64,000 bases of DNA from Kitagawia praeruptora (lineage: Eukaryota; Streptophyta; Magnoliopsida; Apiales; Apiaceae), in the NCBI GenBank assembly GCA_037693485.1, contig CM075345.1, forward strand, positions 113,265,501 to 113,329,500, in the 5' to 3' direction. Each line of letters begins with the position of its first letter. The first letter of the stretch is position 1. The position numbers and the translations under genes are program-made. Below the pieces are notes generated by a model, which worked only from the letters and a program-made list of their open reading frames with translations, ran no database searches and was not told the origin of the DNA. This document shows, piece after piece, positions 53,300-64,000 of this stretch.

Positions 53300-54110
53300 A
53301 ATATACCGACCAATTACGCATTTAGAATCATGGTAACAGGTGTTACACATGTTAAGATTGGGTAATAGTCTTTTTCTTTTTCTTTTTTTCTTTTTAAAAC
53401 TCAGTTACGCATTTGTCATCAACATAATATATGTGTTTCACTTTTTTATATATTATAAATATCCTATTACGCATTCATCAGGAGTGTAACAAACCTCTAT
53501 TACGCATTCTTCTTTTGGGTAATGATTATATATAAATAATAATATAATTTAATTAATAATATTTCGAAACCCCAAAATGGAAAAATTGAACCCCAAAGGT
53601 TAACGATTGAACCCATAATAAAATACAGATAAATTTTAAAATTATAAAATTGAATCTGGCGGATCAGGATAAGTTAGGGTCTAGGGTTTAGGGTTGTAAA
53701 CAACCCTAAACCCTAAGTCCGTATACGATTTATTTGTCATGCCGAATATTTCTAAAACCCGAAATGGAAAAGTTGAACCCCAAAAGTTAATTGTTGAACC
53801 CGTAAGGGAACAGATAAATTTAAAAAAATTTAATTAAATAATTTAATATTTTTAAACCCCAAATATTGAAACCAGTTGAACCCCGAATAGAAATTATTTA
53901 ATCCTAAATATTAAGCTTTTACGCATTTGATATTTGGGTATTAAGGTGTTACGCATTTGACATACGGGTAAACTTTTTATTTTATTTTTTGTTACCCATC
54001 TAATGGATGCGTAATAAGGGAGGGGGGTTTGATTTTTTTTTGTTATGCATTTTGTAAATGCGTAACAAGTATTAATCTTGTTCCAAATGCGTAACCAGCT
54101 GGTATTATTG
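53300..54110. repeat. Cluster of TTACGCAT words
   Basis: About ten copies of TTACGCATTTG-like words in both orientations (near 53315, 53406, 53466, 53501, 53921, 53951, 54006, 54041, 54057, 54089). They resemble subterminal transposase-binding repeats, but I could not find convincing terminal repeats. No gene. Confidence 0.6.
53682..53715. repeat. Inverted telomere-like hairpin
   Basis: A 15-bp perfect stem of TAGGGTTTAGGGTTG with its inverse CAACCCTAAACCCTA and a 4-base loop TAAA. Two plant telomere units per arm, head to head. Confidence 0.85.
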
Positions 54111-56173
54111 GACATATATGCGGGAATTGTTATTTTGGTAACAAAAGCCCCAAAAAGTTGGTAAAAATGTCATTCTTTCTTTGTTTAGTTGATAGTTTGG
54201 TACAATAAAATTGGTCACATATAATAAACAAATGGATTAACAAAATGAAATAAAAAAAATTAAATACATGTCATCTTAGTTCAAAAGTCTGCCTAAAGCA
54301 ATTTTTCAACAGAAGAAGTACACACAAACTCTGAAACTTGCGCTCCATTAAGACTCCTGTATCACGTCGATGCTCACACCAATGAGACTTCAAAGATTTG
54401 TTTTAACATCACAAAAATGGGTACATCATAATAATAAATAAACTTCTCAAAATTTTGCTACTCGCATTTTTCCCATAATAGCCCACTTAAATATGATCAC
54501 CTATCAAAAAAATTAAGAAACAAAGGAGCGGCAGTGAGTGAGGCTCATATATGGATATAAAACAATGCATAACTAAACAAACTTTAAGAAGATGGGATTA
54601 AGAGAAATTAAGAACAAAACTGAATATCTTAATAAAGAACAATGAGACACAGCAACTAAGACAATATAAAAAACATGCTCACAAATTAGATTAAATTACT
54701 CTTATAAATAATAATTACAATTAATAACGAAAGCATAACTAATAATATATAATCATACTCTTACGTATACTCTTACACTTACAAATAATATTTAAAGTAA
54801 TTTACTTACAAACATGGGAGACGATCTTACACAAACATGAGCATAGCACAAAGCAGATACCACCCAAATTTAGACAGGGATCGCCAGACAATAAGCATAT
54901 GCTCCCGGAAAGGCCAAACACGCACAAACTGACTAGTCATGACTGTACGTGTCCCACTACTCCGGCAACATGCCAAAGCTATTTATACACCGCATATATA
55001 AAGTACTAAACACGAGATTATCCACTCACGATGGATGTATTATAAACTCCCAAATCATATTTATATCAAAACTTAATCAAAAACACAATCCTAAAATATC
55101 ACAAACCAAAATATATTACAAAAATGACTAAGGATGACAACATCAGACCTGACCAGTTCTGAAAAATTGAAATTTAAACTATGAAGATAAATTCAAATCA
55201 TAAAGTACAAAACATGAAAATCACAAGAAATTCCGAGAACTTTCTAGAATTATAACAACCCAATTTTTCGGACTATTAGTTCTAAATCGAAAACTAAAAT
55301 AAAGTACAATTTATTAATCAAAAAGTCTATTACAAAAGTACTTGTTACAAAAACGCAGCTAAGAATGGCAATCTAAAAACTAATCAATCTACTCCAAATC
55401 TAATGTGGCATCCCATAATCCGGGATACAGATCTGGGACCACTAACCACAAACAACATCGTACAACACTGGATAAAACATGATATAATAATAGAAACCCC
55501 TTACCCAAGATCGCATACAGGTTATGGTATGAAACAATTTATCGAATTACATTATTACAACCCATCCTCAGAATAAAAAATGTTATACAACTTTATGACT
55601 AAATGAAATCACTGCCTAACTAGATGTCCAACCTTGACAAATTCCCAAACCACTATCCAACGACATCCATAACCCCAACGTCTCCTCTTAATGCTGGAAG
55701 AGTATTACCAACTGACCACAAGGTCCACTAATCATCTCTATTAACTGGAGAAAATAAACACTAAAGCAAGAGTGAGCCAACAACGCTCAGCAAGTGCAAA
55801 TAGTGATAGCAAAATCAATAACGACTACAAATTCTGAAAACAAGAAGAAATGTCTCATGCTGCGAAAAGAATCAGTTAAGTTAATTATCTGATTGCCACG
55901 AGGAGCCAACATTTCACCATTAGAATAAGGTGCATCAACAATGAGAACAATGAGAACTGATGAAAGTTCTGATAGCAAAATATAATTGAAATAGGCTTCA
56001 AGAGAATCAGAAGACAAATCAACTCAATCTCAATATATAGATTAGAATTGGATTTTTATATATTTAAAAAAACAATAAGGTTAGGCTGCTGATCAGTCAC
56101 GCACTAACCCCGGACACACGCACACAGCAATGTCCTTAATTTGATCCATGGCACACATTGGCCTTAACTTCTA

Positions 56174-56245
56174 ACCATTAATCTGGTCTCCCCGAAGGGA
56201 CATCTGTTGACCATTAATATGGTCTCCCCGAAGGGACATCTATTT
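56174..56245. repeat. 36-bp tandem repeat, two copies
   Basis: ACCATTAAT(C/A)TGGTCTCCCC...GAAGGGACATCT repeated head to tail with few changes. Confidence 0.85.
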
Positions 56246-57837
56246 TAAAAACATTTCCAATTCTAAGTCAAACGCATTAGGTGTCGGAGCAATCGACAAC
56301 CCACCAATCAACTGGAAGCTCACGTCCAGAATAACTTATGATTATTAGTAAATAGGAAGTAACAATATCTTCTAGTATCGACGAGTTCGATACAGTACAG
56401 GATGATAAACGAATTATCAAGATCTTCAATAAATATCGACAAATTCGATAATCAATGGGGTGGAGAATATAAAGAACAATATTTTGAATAAGTATAGACA
56501 AGATAGATATGAATAATTGGGAACATAACATCATTAACTGGATTAAAGGGAAAATCGACTTGGCAACAACGAAAGACATAAATTGTAACAAGATTATCAA
56601 CAGTTGAAATTCTAAGTGAGAGCAGGGACATAATCAAGCACTACGCATTTAATCAAATTTTACAACACATGTTAAGGTTTGAATCAACATAAGCGAGTAA
56701 GGCAGTTTAAGCGATTATTTGTAAAACAATTTCAAAATAATAAATTTCAGATCAGTTTTGCAGAAAACATTTCCAAAAGGGGGTCCGTTGGTGAAAATAT
56801 GTTATAAATCAGGAATTTCTCCAGCAGATTTTCATAAAGTTTAAAATCTTGGATTTTTTTTCTTTATTTGGAATATTCTTTAAATATTTTTGAAGAAAAT
56901 AAAAGAAGTGGCCTTCCACTGAGGAATCCAATAACATACCATGACTAAAGTATTTTTGAAGAAAAGGTCCTTTGTAAAATCATTAATTTGAGAATTTAAA
57001 TTTGAACCATGGGTGGAGAAAATAGACAGTCGCATGCTACTTGAAGAAGTGCATCATGTTCTAAATATAATTTGACCGAGTCATTATATGCTAACAGGAA
57101 TGGAATGTCATCACTTGAACAATAAGTGAGGAGCAACAACACTTGCCTCGATTTACGGAGTACCTGACTTTCACCTCGATCCTCAACTCAATTCATGACA
57201 ACCTTTAGTTGCTAGCCTTTCATTTGGCCCTACTTCCCTTTCCTACTTCGTAACTCATCAATTTTCGCGTCCATTCACCTATCGGCTTTGACACTCATCC
57301 TTCTGATCGTCTTTCAGATTACCTGCGCACTGTCCTTGGCCAGGTTTCCTATTCGAACCTTTTCAAGGTCAAATAGTATTTTAGTATCCAACTAAGCAAA
57401 ATCTTATTACTTTGCTTTATTCTACCATACGCGTCCTATATCGCTTACTTATATAACATATATAAACATATACCTTCATTTTCACAAAATAGCTTTAGTA
57501 TAACCAACTAGGTCAAATATACTTCACATAAACAATTAACACGGATGGCCACTTAATACTTAAATATTAACTAGTGGCAAACTCTTCAAAATAATACCAC
57601 ATCTCAATTCTTCACATCAACTATTACATATTTACCTAGACTCTTAGAAATTGTAACATACTTTCAATTCATCAAAATTAAATAAATTAAATAGATTTTT
57701 AAATAAATTTGCAGGGGAATTTTAGAAAATTTCGGCATGAAGTATTCGTAAATAGGATTATTCCCCTGTTTTCCAATTCAACAACCCAAGGAAAATCAAG
57801 CTGCCTCAATTGCAGCAACATAAAATAAAAAATAATG

Positions 57838-57962
57838 AAAAGTACCCGCCCGAACATGCGGCAACTAAACACATAAGAAAAGTATCCGCCCAGACATGCG
57901 GCAACTAATCATGTAAAGAAAATTACCCGCCCAGACATGCGGCACCTCAACATGTAAGAAAA
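57838..57962. repeat. About 43-bp tandem repeat, three copies
   Basis: Units of TACCCGCCC(G/A)(A/G)ACATGCGGCA(A/C)CT..A.CA..TAAGAAAA, three in a row. Confidence 0.85.
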
Positions 57963-58715
57963 GTAAATTGATAACTTAACTTTACTATAAATTACATTCG
58001 AAAACTAAATTAAAACAAACCACATAGCCTCTAGGGCCAGTGGTATTTTTTAGAAACCACCACTTAGCATTTATACATATATACAACTTAGGCAATTATA
58101 TATTCCTTTACCAAAACTACTTGACCAAATATAATTCACCATCAAGAATTTGACAGATAAGCACTTAACAAATACAATTACTTGACATATAACACATAGC
58201 ACATAGACAATTACGACTAGCCAACTCATATAACTTATATATATATAATACAACAACAATCATCAACTAACAACCATACAACTCCCGACTGAACCATCAT
58301 TTAATAATCGGAAGCTTCGACATCCACAAATTAATATTTCAAGCTAATATATTAACACTAATTACCATAACAAATAACATAATTTACCCACTAATATAAA
58401 CAACTAAAACAAATTATCCAATTCGACATATATCCAAAATCCCCAAATTCCACTTTCGAAATTATTACACAATAATAACAATTAGCAACTAATAATCACC
58501 AAAACATATAATCAAACCCGCAATTAATCTCACAATTAATTAACGATTATAAACTTTCCGAATTAAACTACAAAATTAAAACAATAATATCACAATTTAA
58601 ATCTAAAATGAAAATTAGATAATTACATAAAAAAAAATAATTAAATAAAGAAAAGGAATACCTTTTCGACATCCAATCTCCCCCAAAATCTTTCTCCCCC
58701 CCCTCCCGCCCCCCG

Positions 58716-58741
58716 CTCTCTCTCTCTCTCTCTCTCTCTCT
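58716..58741. repeat. CT microsatellite
   Basis: Thirteen CT units preceded by C runs. Confidence 0.95.
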
Positions 58742-59676
58742 GCTGCGTATACATACAATACACGCGCACACATCAATTACTGTTGCGCCTCGCCATCACC
58801 ACGACCACCTTACCCCGCGATTCCGGCCAACCACCACCACCGCCGCCGCGCAGTGGGGTTCCCCTCTCCCCTGCTCAGTCGCGTCTTCCTCCCCCACCAC
58901 TACACACACGCAGCCCCTTTTACAACATGTATATACGCACATATATGTAAGTATATATTGATTAATTGGATCTCAATCTTTCCCCCAATTCAATTTCCCC
59001 CAATCCTATAAACCCTAATTTGTGTTTCTCTCTCCCCGCTGTTTTTCATCTGTTGAGTGTTGATTTCCAATTGGGCTTGGCCCAATTCTAATATATCACT
59101 ACTACAATTCATTCTGGGCCCAAATATTACACTACTTATTCACTTTTAAAACTAATAAACAACTTTTATAAATCGAAATTAAATATAAAATTTGGAAAAT
59201 TTAAACTTTCCATTTTTAAAATAAAGAATATAAAATTACGAGCACACCCATATCTTTAAAATATTTTTAGGATAAAAAATGAATTAAGTATGGATTTTAC
59301 AAGTTTTGATCCTTTAAATAAAATAAAACTCTTAAAATTATTTTAAAATACTTAGACATCCAAAATAATTCACCCAGTGATTTTAAAATCTCTATAATAT
59401 TATAAAGATAATAACACAAAAGATTTCATGATTTTTAACAACTCCGATGATTTTATAAAAATTTTAGAAGACCAATAATACAGGATTTAATCATATTTAA
59501 ATCCTAAAAAATACAAATAAAAAACACCGACCTCCACATCTTACACAAATCATCACGTAAACACAAAAACACAACTTCACATATATTACACCTTCCAACA
59601 ATATTCACATAATAAAATTCATGATTTATATTAAATGAATATTTATAAAATTCGAAAATTTTCTAGGGCGTTATAT

Positions 59677-60093
59677 TTAAGCTCCTCGAACTCTAATGTT
59701 ATCCACTCGATCTTGTCAGAACCTGAAAATTATAAGTAATGATCTATACAGCCCAGCAAGTAACCAATCGATCTAACCATTTCATCAAAGTAAGTAACAC
59801 ATATACATATAAGATTATACAATATTCAATACGATACGATAACGATATACAAAACAATAACTTTCGATACACATACTCTTATATAATCGATTCAACACGA
59901 TACAATACCATATAACAACAATAACTTGAAACCCAAAAGTCATACCACGACTACTATAACCTGGTGATAACGGTCGTAAATTTTCAGAAAACTGTCACTA
60001 CAACCCAATGACTCGGTCCTTATTCTATTATTTTCGCAAACCATGGCATAAATCAGAGTTCCAAGATTATTGATTACACATAACCATAAACAA
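59677..60093. other. Intergenic stretch without a gene
   Basis: AT-rich, many CGATA/TACGATA words (about 59820-59900), no supported gene. CCAGCAAGTAACCAATCGATC near 59751 resembles the leader-like motif at 55780. Confidence 0.4.
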
Positions 60094-60095
60094 TA

Positions 60096-60346
60096 CTCCC
60101 TCCGTCCACCTATTTTGTTTACATTTCTGAAAGAGTGTCTGACACGCATTTTAAGGTGCATATAAAATATAGTCCCGTAACTTATTTTTACAATTTTATG
60201 ATTTTGAATAAAAGTAGAATGTTTATATTTTTAATTAAAACCAGAAAAATTTAAAAATAAGTTATAGAACTATACTTTATATGCATCTTAAAATGTGTGT
60301 CGGACACTTTCTCAGAAACGTAAACAATTGGTTGGGACTGAGGGAG
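60096..60346. mobile_element. Fold-back MITE with Stowaway-type ends
   Basis: 251 bp, CTCCCTCCGTCCACC...GGGACTGAGGGAG, flanked by TA (60094-60095 and 60347-60348). The arms pair over roughly 90 bp (TTTCTGAAAGAGTGTCTGACAC against GTGTGTCGGACACTTTCTCAG), so nearly the whole element is one hairpin. Confidence 0.88.
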
Positions 60347-60348
60347 TA

Positions 60349-61840
60349 ATACAAAACAATTCAAAATAGATAATCACTTAGCCCAAGTTTTATTAATCAA
60401 ATATACTCTCAGAATATATAGTTTTGAAAACACTAGAAAGAATGATCGAAAACTTATCTCGACACAAAAAAAAAAAAAATCCAAATCATCCTAGATCATT
60501 TATCCAATTCTGACTAGACCTGTAATTAACCTTTTTTACTCTTTAAATGATGTTTTCTTGAAAAACGTAAAACACGAAAGTTGTAGAGAATGAAAAGATC
60601 TTTCCAATGATTCCAGAATCGATGAATTCTGACTTATGATGAATTTTCTATGAATTTTACAAGACTGCAGAATTGTGTGTGAAAAAGCCTGCGAAGAAGG
60701 ATAATATGATGTATATATAGCGGTACCAAACCATTATTACAAACCTATTAGTTATCCGTATTTAAATCTAATCCATATTTGAAGCGCATTATTTTAATTC
60801 GATTTAATATCCTATTAATTATCTAATTTTGATCTTTTTTATTCTATTATTATTTTATTATTTTTATCTAAAATTTATGGGATATTACAAGAATAATAAG
60901 GCACGTTATAAATGAACAAGCAACGAACTCAAAAAATAGATATTTACGGACAATTGAATAGATCAACCCCTGATAAGTTTAGTATTTAATGTTTAAGACG
61001 TCATAATCACAAAAATAGTCAGCGGGATGTAAACACAAATGGAGATATCGAAAAGAGCTTTCCAGAATGGTATCGCTCATAACTTGAAAAATTTCCGATT
61101 TACTATGAATTTTTTAAGTTAGGACATGATAAAATGAATCAACACTAGATTACAAAAAGGTAGATTTTAACATACTTACCAACAGAATTGCATAAAATGC
61201 ATAAAATGAAAGTTGTAAGAAATTGAAATATCTTTCCAACGAGTATGTCCAAGAACACAATCATACGATAAATAATGAATTTTACAAAAAGTTTACAAGA
61301 ATTCCGATTTGCAAATTTGGAATAACAATTAAAATTCAAAGAGGAAAACAAAGATATCCTTACCTTGAACTCTAATAATTATGGATGATGTTCAAGAAAT
61401 CAATACGCAATCCCTCTAATCCAAAACATCCTAATTTCTATAACAAGTTCATGGATATTATAAACCCTACCTATGCTCATATATATGTATGTTTGTAACA
61501 AAAGACCTATCTTACAACTTCGAAATCCATTGCCTTCAATTAGGTTTACAATCTCCTCTTATCTTGCACCTCTTTCTTCTTCTCTCTATTTTTCTTCTTC
61601 CTTCTGACCCAAAAGTAACGCAAGTCTCTCAAACCCTTTTTTCTAACACTTCTTTTTTTAACCTAAGATCCTCACCTCCATTCTTTTCTCTATCTCTTTT
61701 GTTCTCTCATTTAACTAATAACACACTAAAACAATATCCTCACACATTGAATAATTAATATTAATAATAATTGACTAACATTTTCTAATCTCACTATAAA
61801 ATAATATAACCAAAAATATTTATAAAAATATACAGGATGT
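60349..61840. other. AT-rich stretch without a gene
   Basis: No supported gene. TGTAATATCCC on the minus strand near 60894 is a likely Gypsy LTR start. Two passages (60540-60660 and 61020-61280) repeat the wording AAAGTTGTA(A)GA...ATC TTTCCAA, so part of this is a diverged duplicate. A C/T-rich piece lies at 61550-61720. Confidence 0.4.
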
Positions 61841-62652
61841 TGCTGTTAGGTCCCGAAGTATCGTAGAAGGGGGGGGGTTGAATACGATACCAAAAAAAAT
61901 AATTCCGAGAATATATCTTTATTGATAATAAACTCGAAGGGGTGTTACAACTTCTAATCCAATGGATTAGCTTCAAAACCAGAACACTCCTAAGGAAAGT
62001 TTAGGCACGAGGACCTTCTACCCGACACTTCCTAAAAGCGGGCTAAGCCGGCTTTCCTACTAAATGGGCTGTCTAGCAGGCTAGCAGCTTACACAGAGAA
62101 GATATAAGAGAGAGAAGAGAGAGTTGTGTGTTGAGGTGTGTTTTGAAATGAAATACAATAGGCCTATTTATAGATTATAGAAAGTTACTATGTAGCTAAT
62201 ATTACGTAACTGATGACGATTTTTCAGCCGCCTTCTGCCCGTTGTCAAACCAACCGAATTCTTCTTTCTTTTTTCTCAAAAGCTTGATTTGAATAACAAA
62301 CCCCACCTGCTTACTTTCCATAAGCTGATTGAAACTTTTGTTTACTTTTCATATGAATAGTAATTTCGGTTACTATTCATATGAATAGTAATAATTTCAG
62401 TTACTATTCATATGAATAGTAATTTCGGTTACTATTCATATGAATAGTAATTTCGGATACTATTTATGTGAATAGTAATTTCAGATACTATTCATTTTCC
62501 TCTTAATATGACATCCTTAAATATTCAGCTTCCAACTAATTTTCCTCTAAACTCAATCATACCTCTTAACAGTTTTTCTGAGTTAGATACTTTGATTCCT
62601 TTGTGAAGTGTTGACGCCTAGTGCAACTGGTCTGGTTCACATACGACTAACA
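61841..62652 (-). repeat. Probable Copia LTR fragment
   Basis: TGCTGTTAGGTCCC...G9...TTGAATACG at the left resembles the internal end of the outer Copia LTR (TGCTGAG...G9...TGAATGG), so this may be a related minus-strand LTR. No primer site or genes adjoin, and no target duplication was found. Contains a palindromic tandem repeat at 62346-62494. Confidence 0.35.
62346..62494. repeat. Palindromic tandem repeat, about five copies
   Basis: TTACTATTCATATGAATAGTAA is a perfect 22-bp palindrome (read as two halves around CATATG). It recurs with TTTCGG spacers at a period of about 28 bp; the last copies decay. Confidence 0.9.
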
Positions 62653-62754
62653 TTCACTCGTGGTCTTCGTATCATGTTTTTAAGAACATTGCTAAGAATT
62701 GTACAACCATAAAAACTTTATCACTGGAATCTTTTGGCCCTTCAACTGAATCAT

Positions 62755-63052
62755 CTGTGTAATAACCCTAACTTTTAGAAATGCTACAGTGCTTAAATGA
62801 TTAGTGATTTTGAGGATTTAGGGAAATGGTATGTAGGTACCCTATAAGTGAAATAGAAAATGAATAATCAGAAACCATATTAGCGTTGTACTACGAAAAT
62901 AAGTGACTCAAAATGATAATGGATTTCAGAAATTCTTGAATATGGACTTTAAGAATTTTCGATTTCGATTGAGACTCTATTGAATGTGATATTAAGGAGT
63001 ATAGAAATTTTAAAGGTTTTATATCTTGAGGAAATAGTGAAATTAGGTTAAA
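62755..63052 (+). repeat. Possible Gypsy LTR start fragment
   Basis: TGTGTAATAACCCTAACTTTTAG resembles the start of the next LTR fragment (TGTAATAACCCGAATTTCCGG). AT-rich, no gene. Confidence 0.3.
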
Positions 63053-64000
63053 CTGTAATAACCCGAATTTCCGGTAGAATTAAAACTTTTTCTAACCGTG
63101 AATAAGTGCACTAGTGAATGGATATTGCCATGGGTGATGACCCCGATTTATATACGTATCATCAGAATATAGTAATTCGAGGGTTGACGACATAGATAAG
63201 AATAATCTATCATCCAGAAAATGAGTTAATGAACCCTGAAAGGGGAGAGGAGGAGTGAATAAGCATCTTCGTACGTGCATAGTGTTTCCCATACGTGCAT
63301 AGTGTTTCCCATACGTGCACAGTGTTTCCCGTACGTGCATAGTAATTTGGTGGATGAATAGTGATTTTGTAAGTTGAAAAACTTTTCATGCCACCCTATG
63401 TTCGGGATAGGATATGGATATTCCGGAGCCATATTAGTGATCAGCGGAGTAAATAAGTGTATGCAAAGACGATCGGAATTCAGAAATTCCAGATTCTATT
63501 TTTACGGAATATTTGACCGGGCAGTGAAGTATATATCAGTATTATCAAGAGATTGAGATATTAAAATTGAGGATTTGAGGATTTTATATTTTATTATTTT
63601 ATTATATGTGATTTAAGAATGAAGAACGAAAACCCCTGAGATAGCGGAACGAGCGTTCTAGAAACCGCTGAAGCGTTATAACGAGAGTAAGGAATAAAAC
63701 GAACGAATCATGGATTATGGATTGAGTCCATATCGAGGTTAAATATCCTACATGATAATCAAGAGGATTATACCCCAGAATTATTAAGGTATTATTCGTA
63801 TCGAGAAATTTCCCGGTAAACCCTAGCGGTAAAACTACTTAGTCATTCTTCGAACGATCAGCGAAATTGAGCAATAATCGGACAAAGAAACGTACCAGCA
63901 ACCAAGGATGCATCCATTATAGGTATTGGGACATGACATAAGCACCTTTATGAAAATATCTTGCATCCAAATGTAATTTACCAAGGACTTAAGTGCAAGA
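63053..64000 (+). repeat. Gypsy-type LTR fragment running off the right edge
   Basis: Starts TGTAATAACCCGAATTTCC, a start common in plant Ty3/Gypsy (Tekay/Del-like) LTRs; family assignment is an inference. Contains a 20-bp tandem repeat at 63271-63343 and GCGTTATAACGAGAG near 63672. No reading frame is supported within the window. Confidence 0.4.
63271..63343 (+). repeat. 20-bp tandem repeat, 3.65 copies
   Basis: (G/A)TACGTGCA(T/C)AGTGTTTCCC three times in exact 20-bp register, then a partial fourth unit. Confidence 0.95.

Larger units (their letters stand above)
54151..59676 (-). other. AT-rich stretch with degenerate Gypsy LTR remains, no gene
   Basis: No supported gene. Minus-strand LTR-like starts occur at about 55257 (TGTTATAATTCTAG) and 59676 (ATAACGCCCTAG). 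Minus-strand ACTTGCTGAGCGTTGTTGG (about 55780) resembles the 5' leader of Tekay/Del-type Gypsy elements (inference). Local repeats are listed separately. A (CT)n run lies at 58716-58741 followed by a GC-richer leader-like piece (to about 58920). Confidence 0.4.

Noticed and set aside
54151..61840. tRNA, rRNA or host protein genes in the AT-rich right third
   Set aside because: I looked for tRNA-like boxes and long codon-like frames and found none that I could support.
62346..63343. CRISPR-like arrays
   Set aside because: Repeats are adjacent or have short similar spacers, are palindromic or LTR-internal, and the sequence is plant nuclear DNA.

Overview
The window is plant nuclear DNA, almost certainly from a eudicot, and consists nearly entirely of nested mobile elements. 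I see no intact single-copy host gene. The evidence is low GC, Ty1/Copia and Ty3/Gypsy retrotransposons with plant-type primer sites (TGGTATCAGAGC), Stowaway MITEs, a CACTA transposon, and spliced fragments of conserved plant genes (MAK16, a purple acid phosphatase, a class-3 lipase) inside that transposon. I cannot name the species.

Layout. (1) 1-22560: a minus-strand Sirevirus-like Copia element ('outer Copia') runs off the left edge. Its 5' LTR is 21262-22560, followed leftwards by gag, protease-integrase and RT-RNase H, and its downstream accessory gene lies at 318-1. A 1820-bp tandem duplication doubles its integrase region. Into its 3' part a complete plus-strand Copia element ('inner Copia', 1070-13600) has inserted, with 516-bp LTRs differing at one base and a perfect AAGTA target duplication. 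The inner element has gag, pol and a very long accessory gene (9220-12930, one internal stop). (2) 22561-24666: a Stowaway MITE cut by the outer Copia, a Helitron-like repeat carrying a second Stowaway, and an AAT microsatellite. (3) 24667-35577: a small gene-free LTR element (TRIM-A), then a probable solo LTR (26475-35508) that contains a 7.5-kb CACTA element (27204-34693, TSD TAA) carrying fragments of at least three host genes. (4) 36716-48486: a Ty3/Gypsy element of the Tat type (two RNase H domains, TSD TTAAT). Its sense genes are broken by a frameshift and a stop, while an antisense gene between pol and the 3' LTR appears intact, with predicted introns and its own TATA box. (5) 48487-64000: an old Athila-like gag remnant, a second small LTR element (TRIM-B, TSD ATATA), several fold-back MITEs, a cluster of TTACGCAT repeats and degenerate LTR pieces.

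The theme I find most striking: each large retroelement carries its own short word scattered many times through coding and non-coding parts alike. It is AAACWCTG (about 50 copies) in the inner Copia, TCGA-centred words in the outer Copia, and GCGAGG/GATCGC words in the Tat element. The two small LTR elements share an AGCCATACGGGCT repeat. The two Copia families also share a homologous accessory protein that has no membrane segment, and the Tat element carries the spliced antisense gene. These three things are the best candidates for under-described biology here. All coordinates and translations come from reading the sequence; no database search was run.
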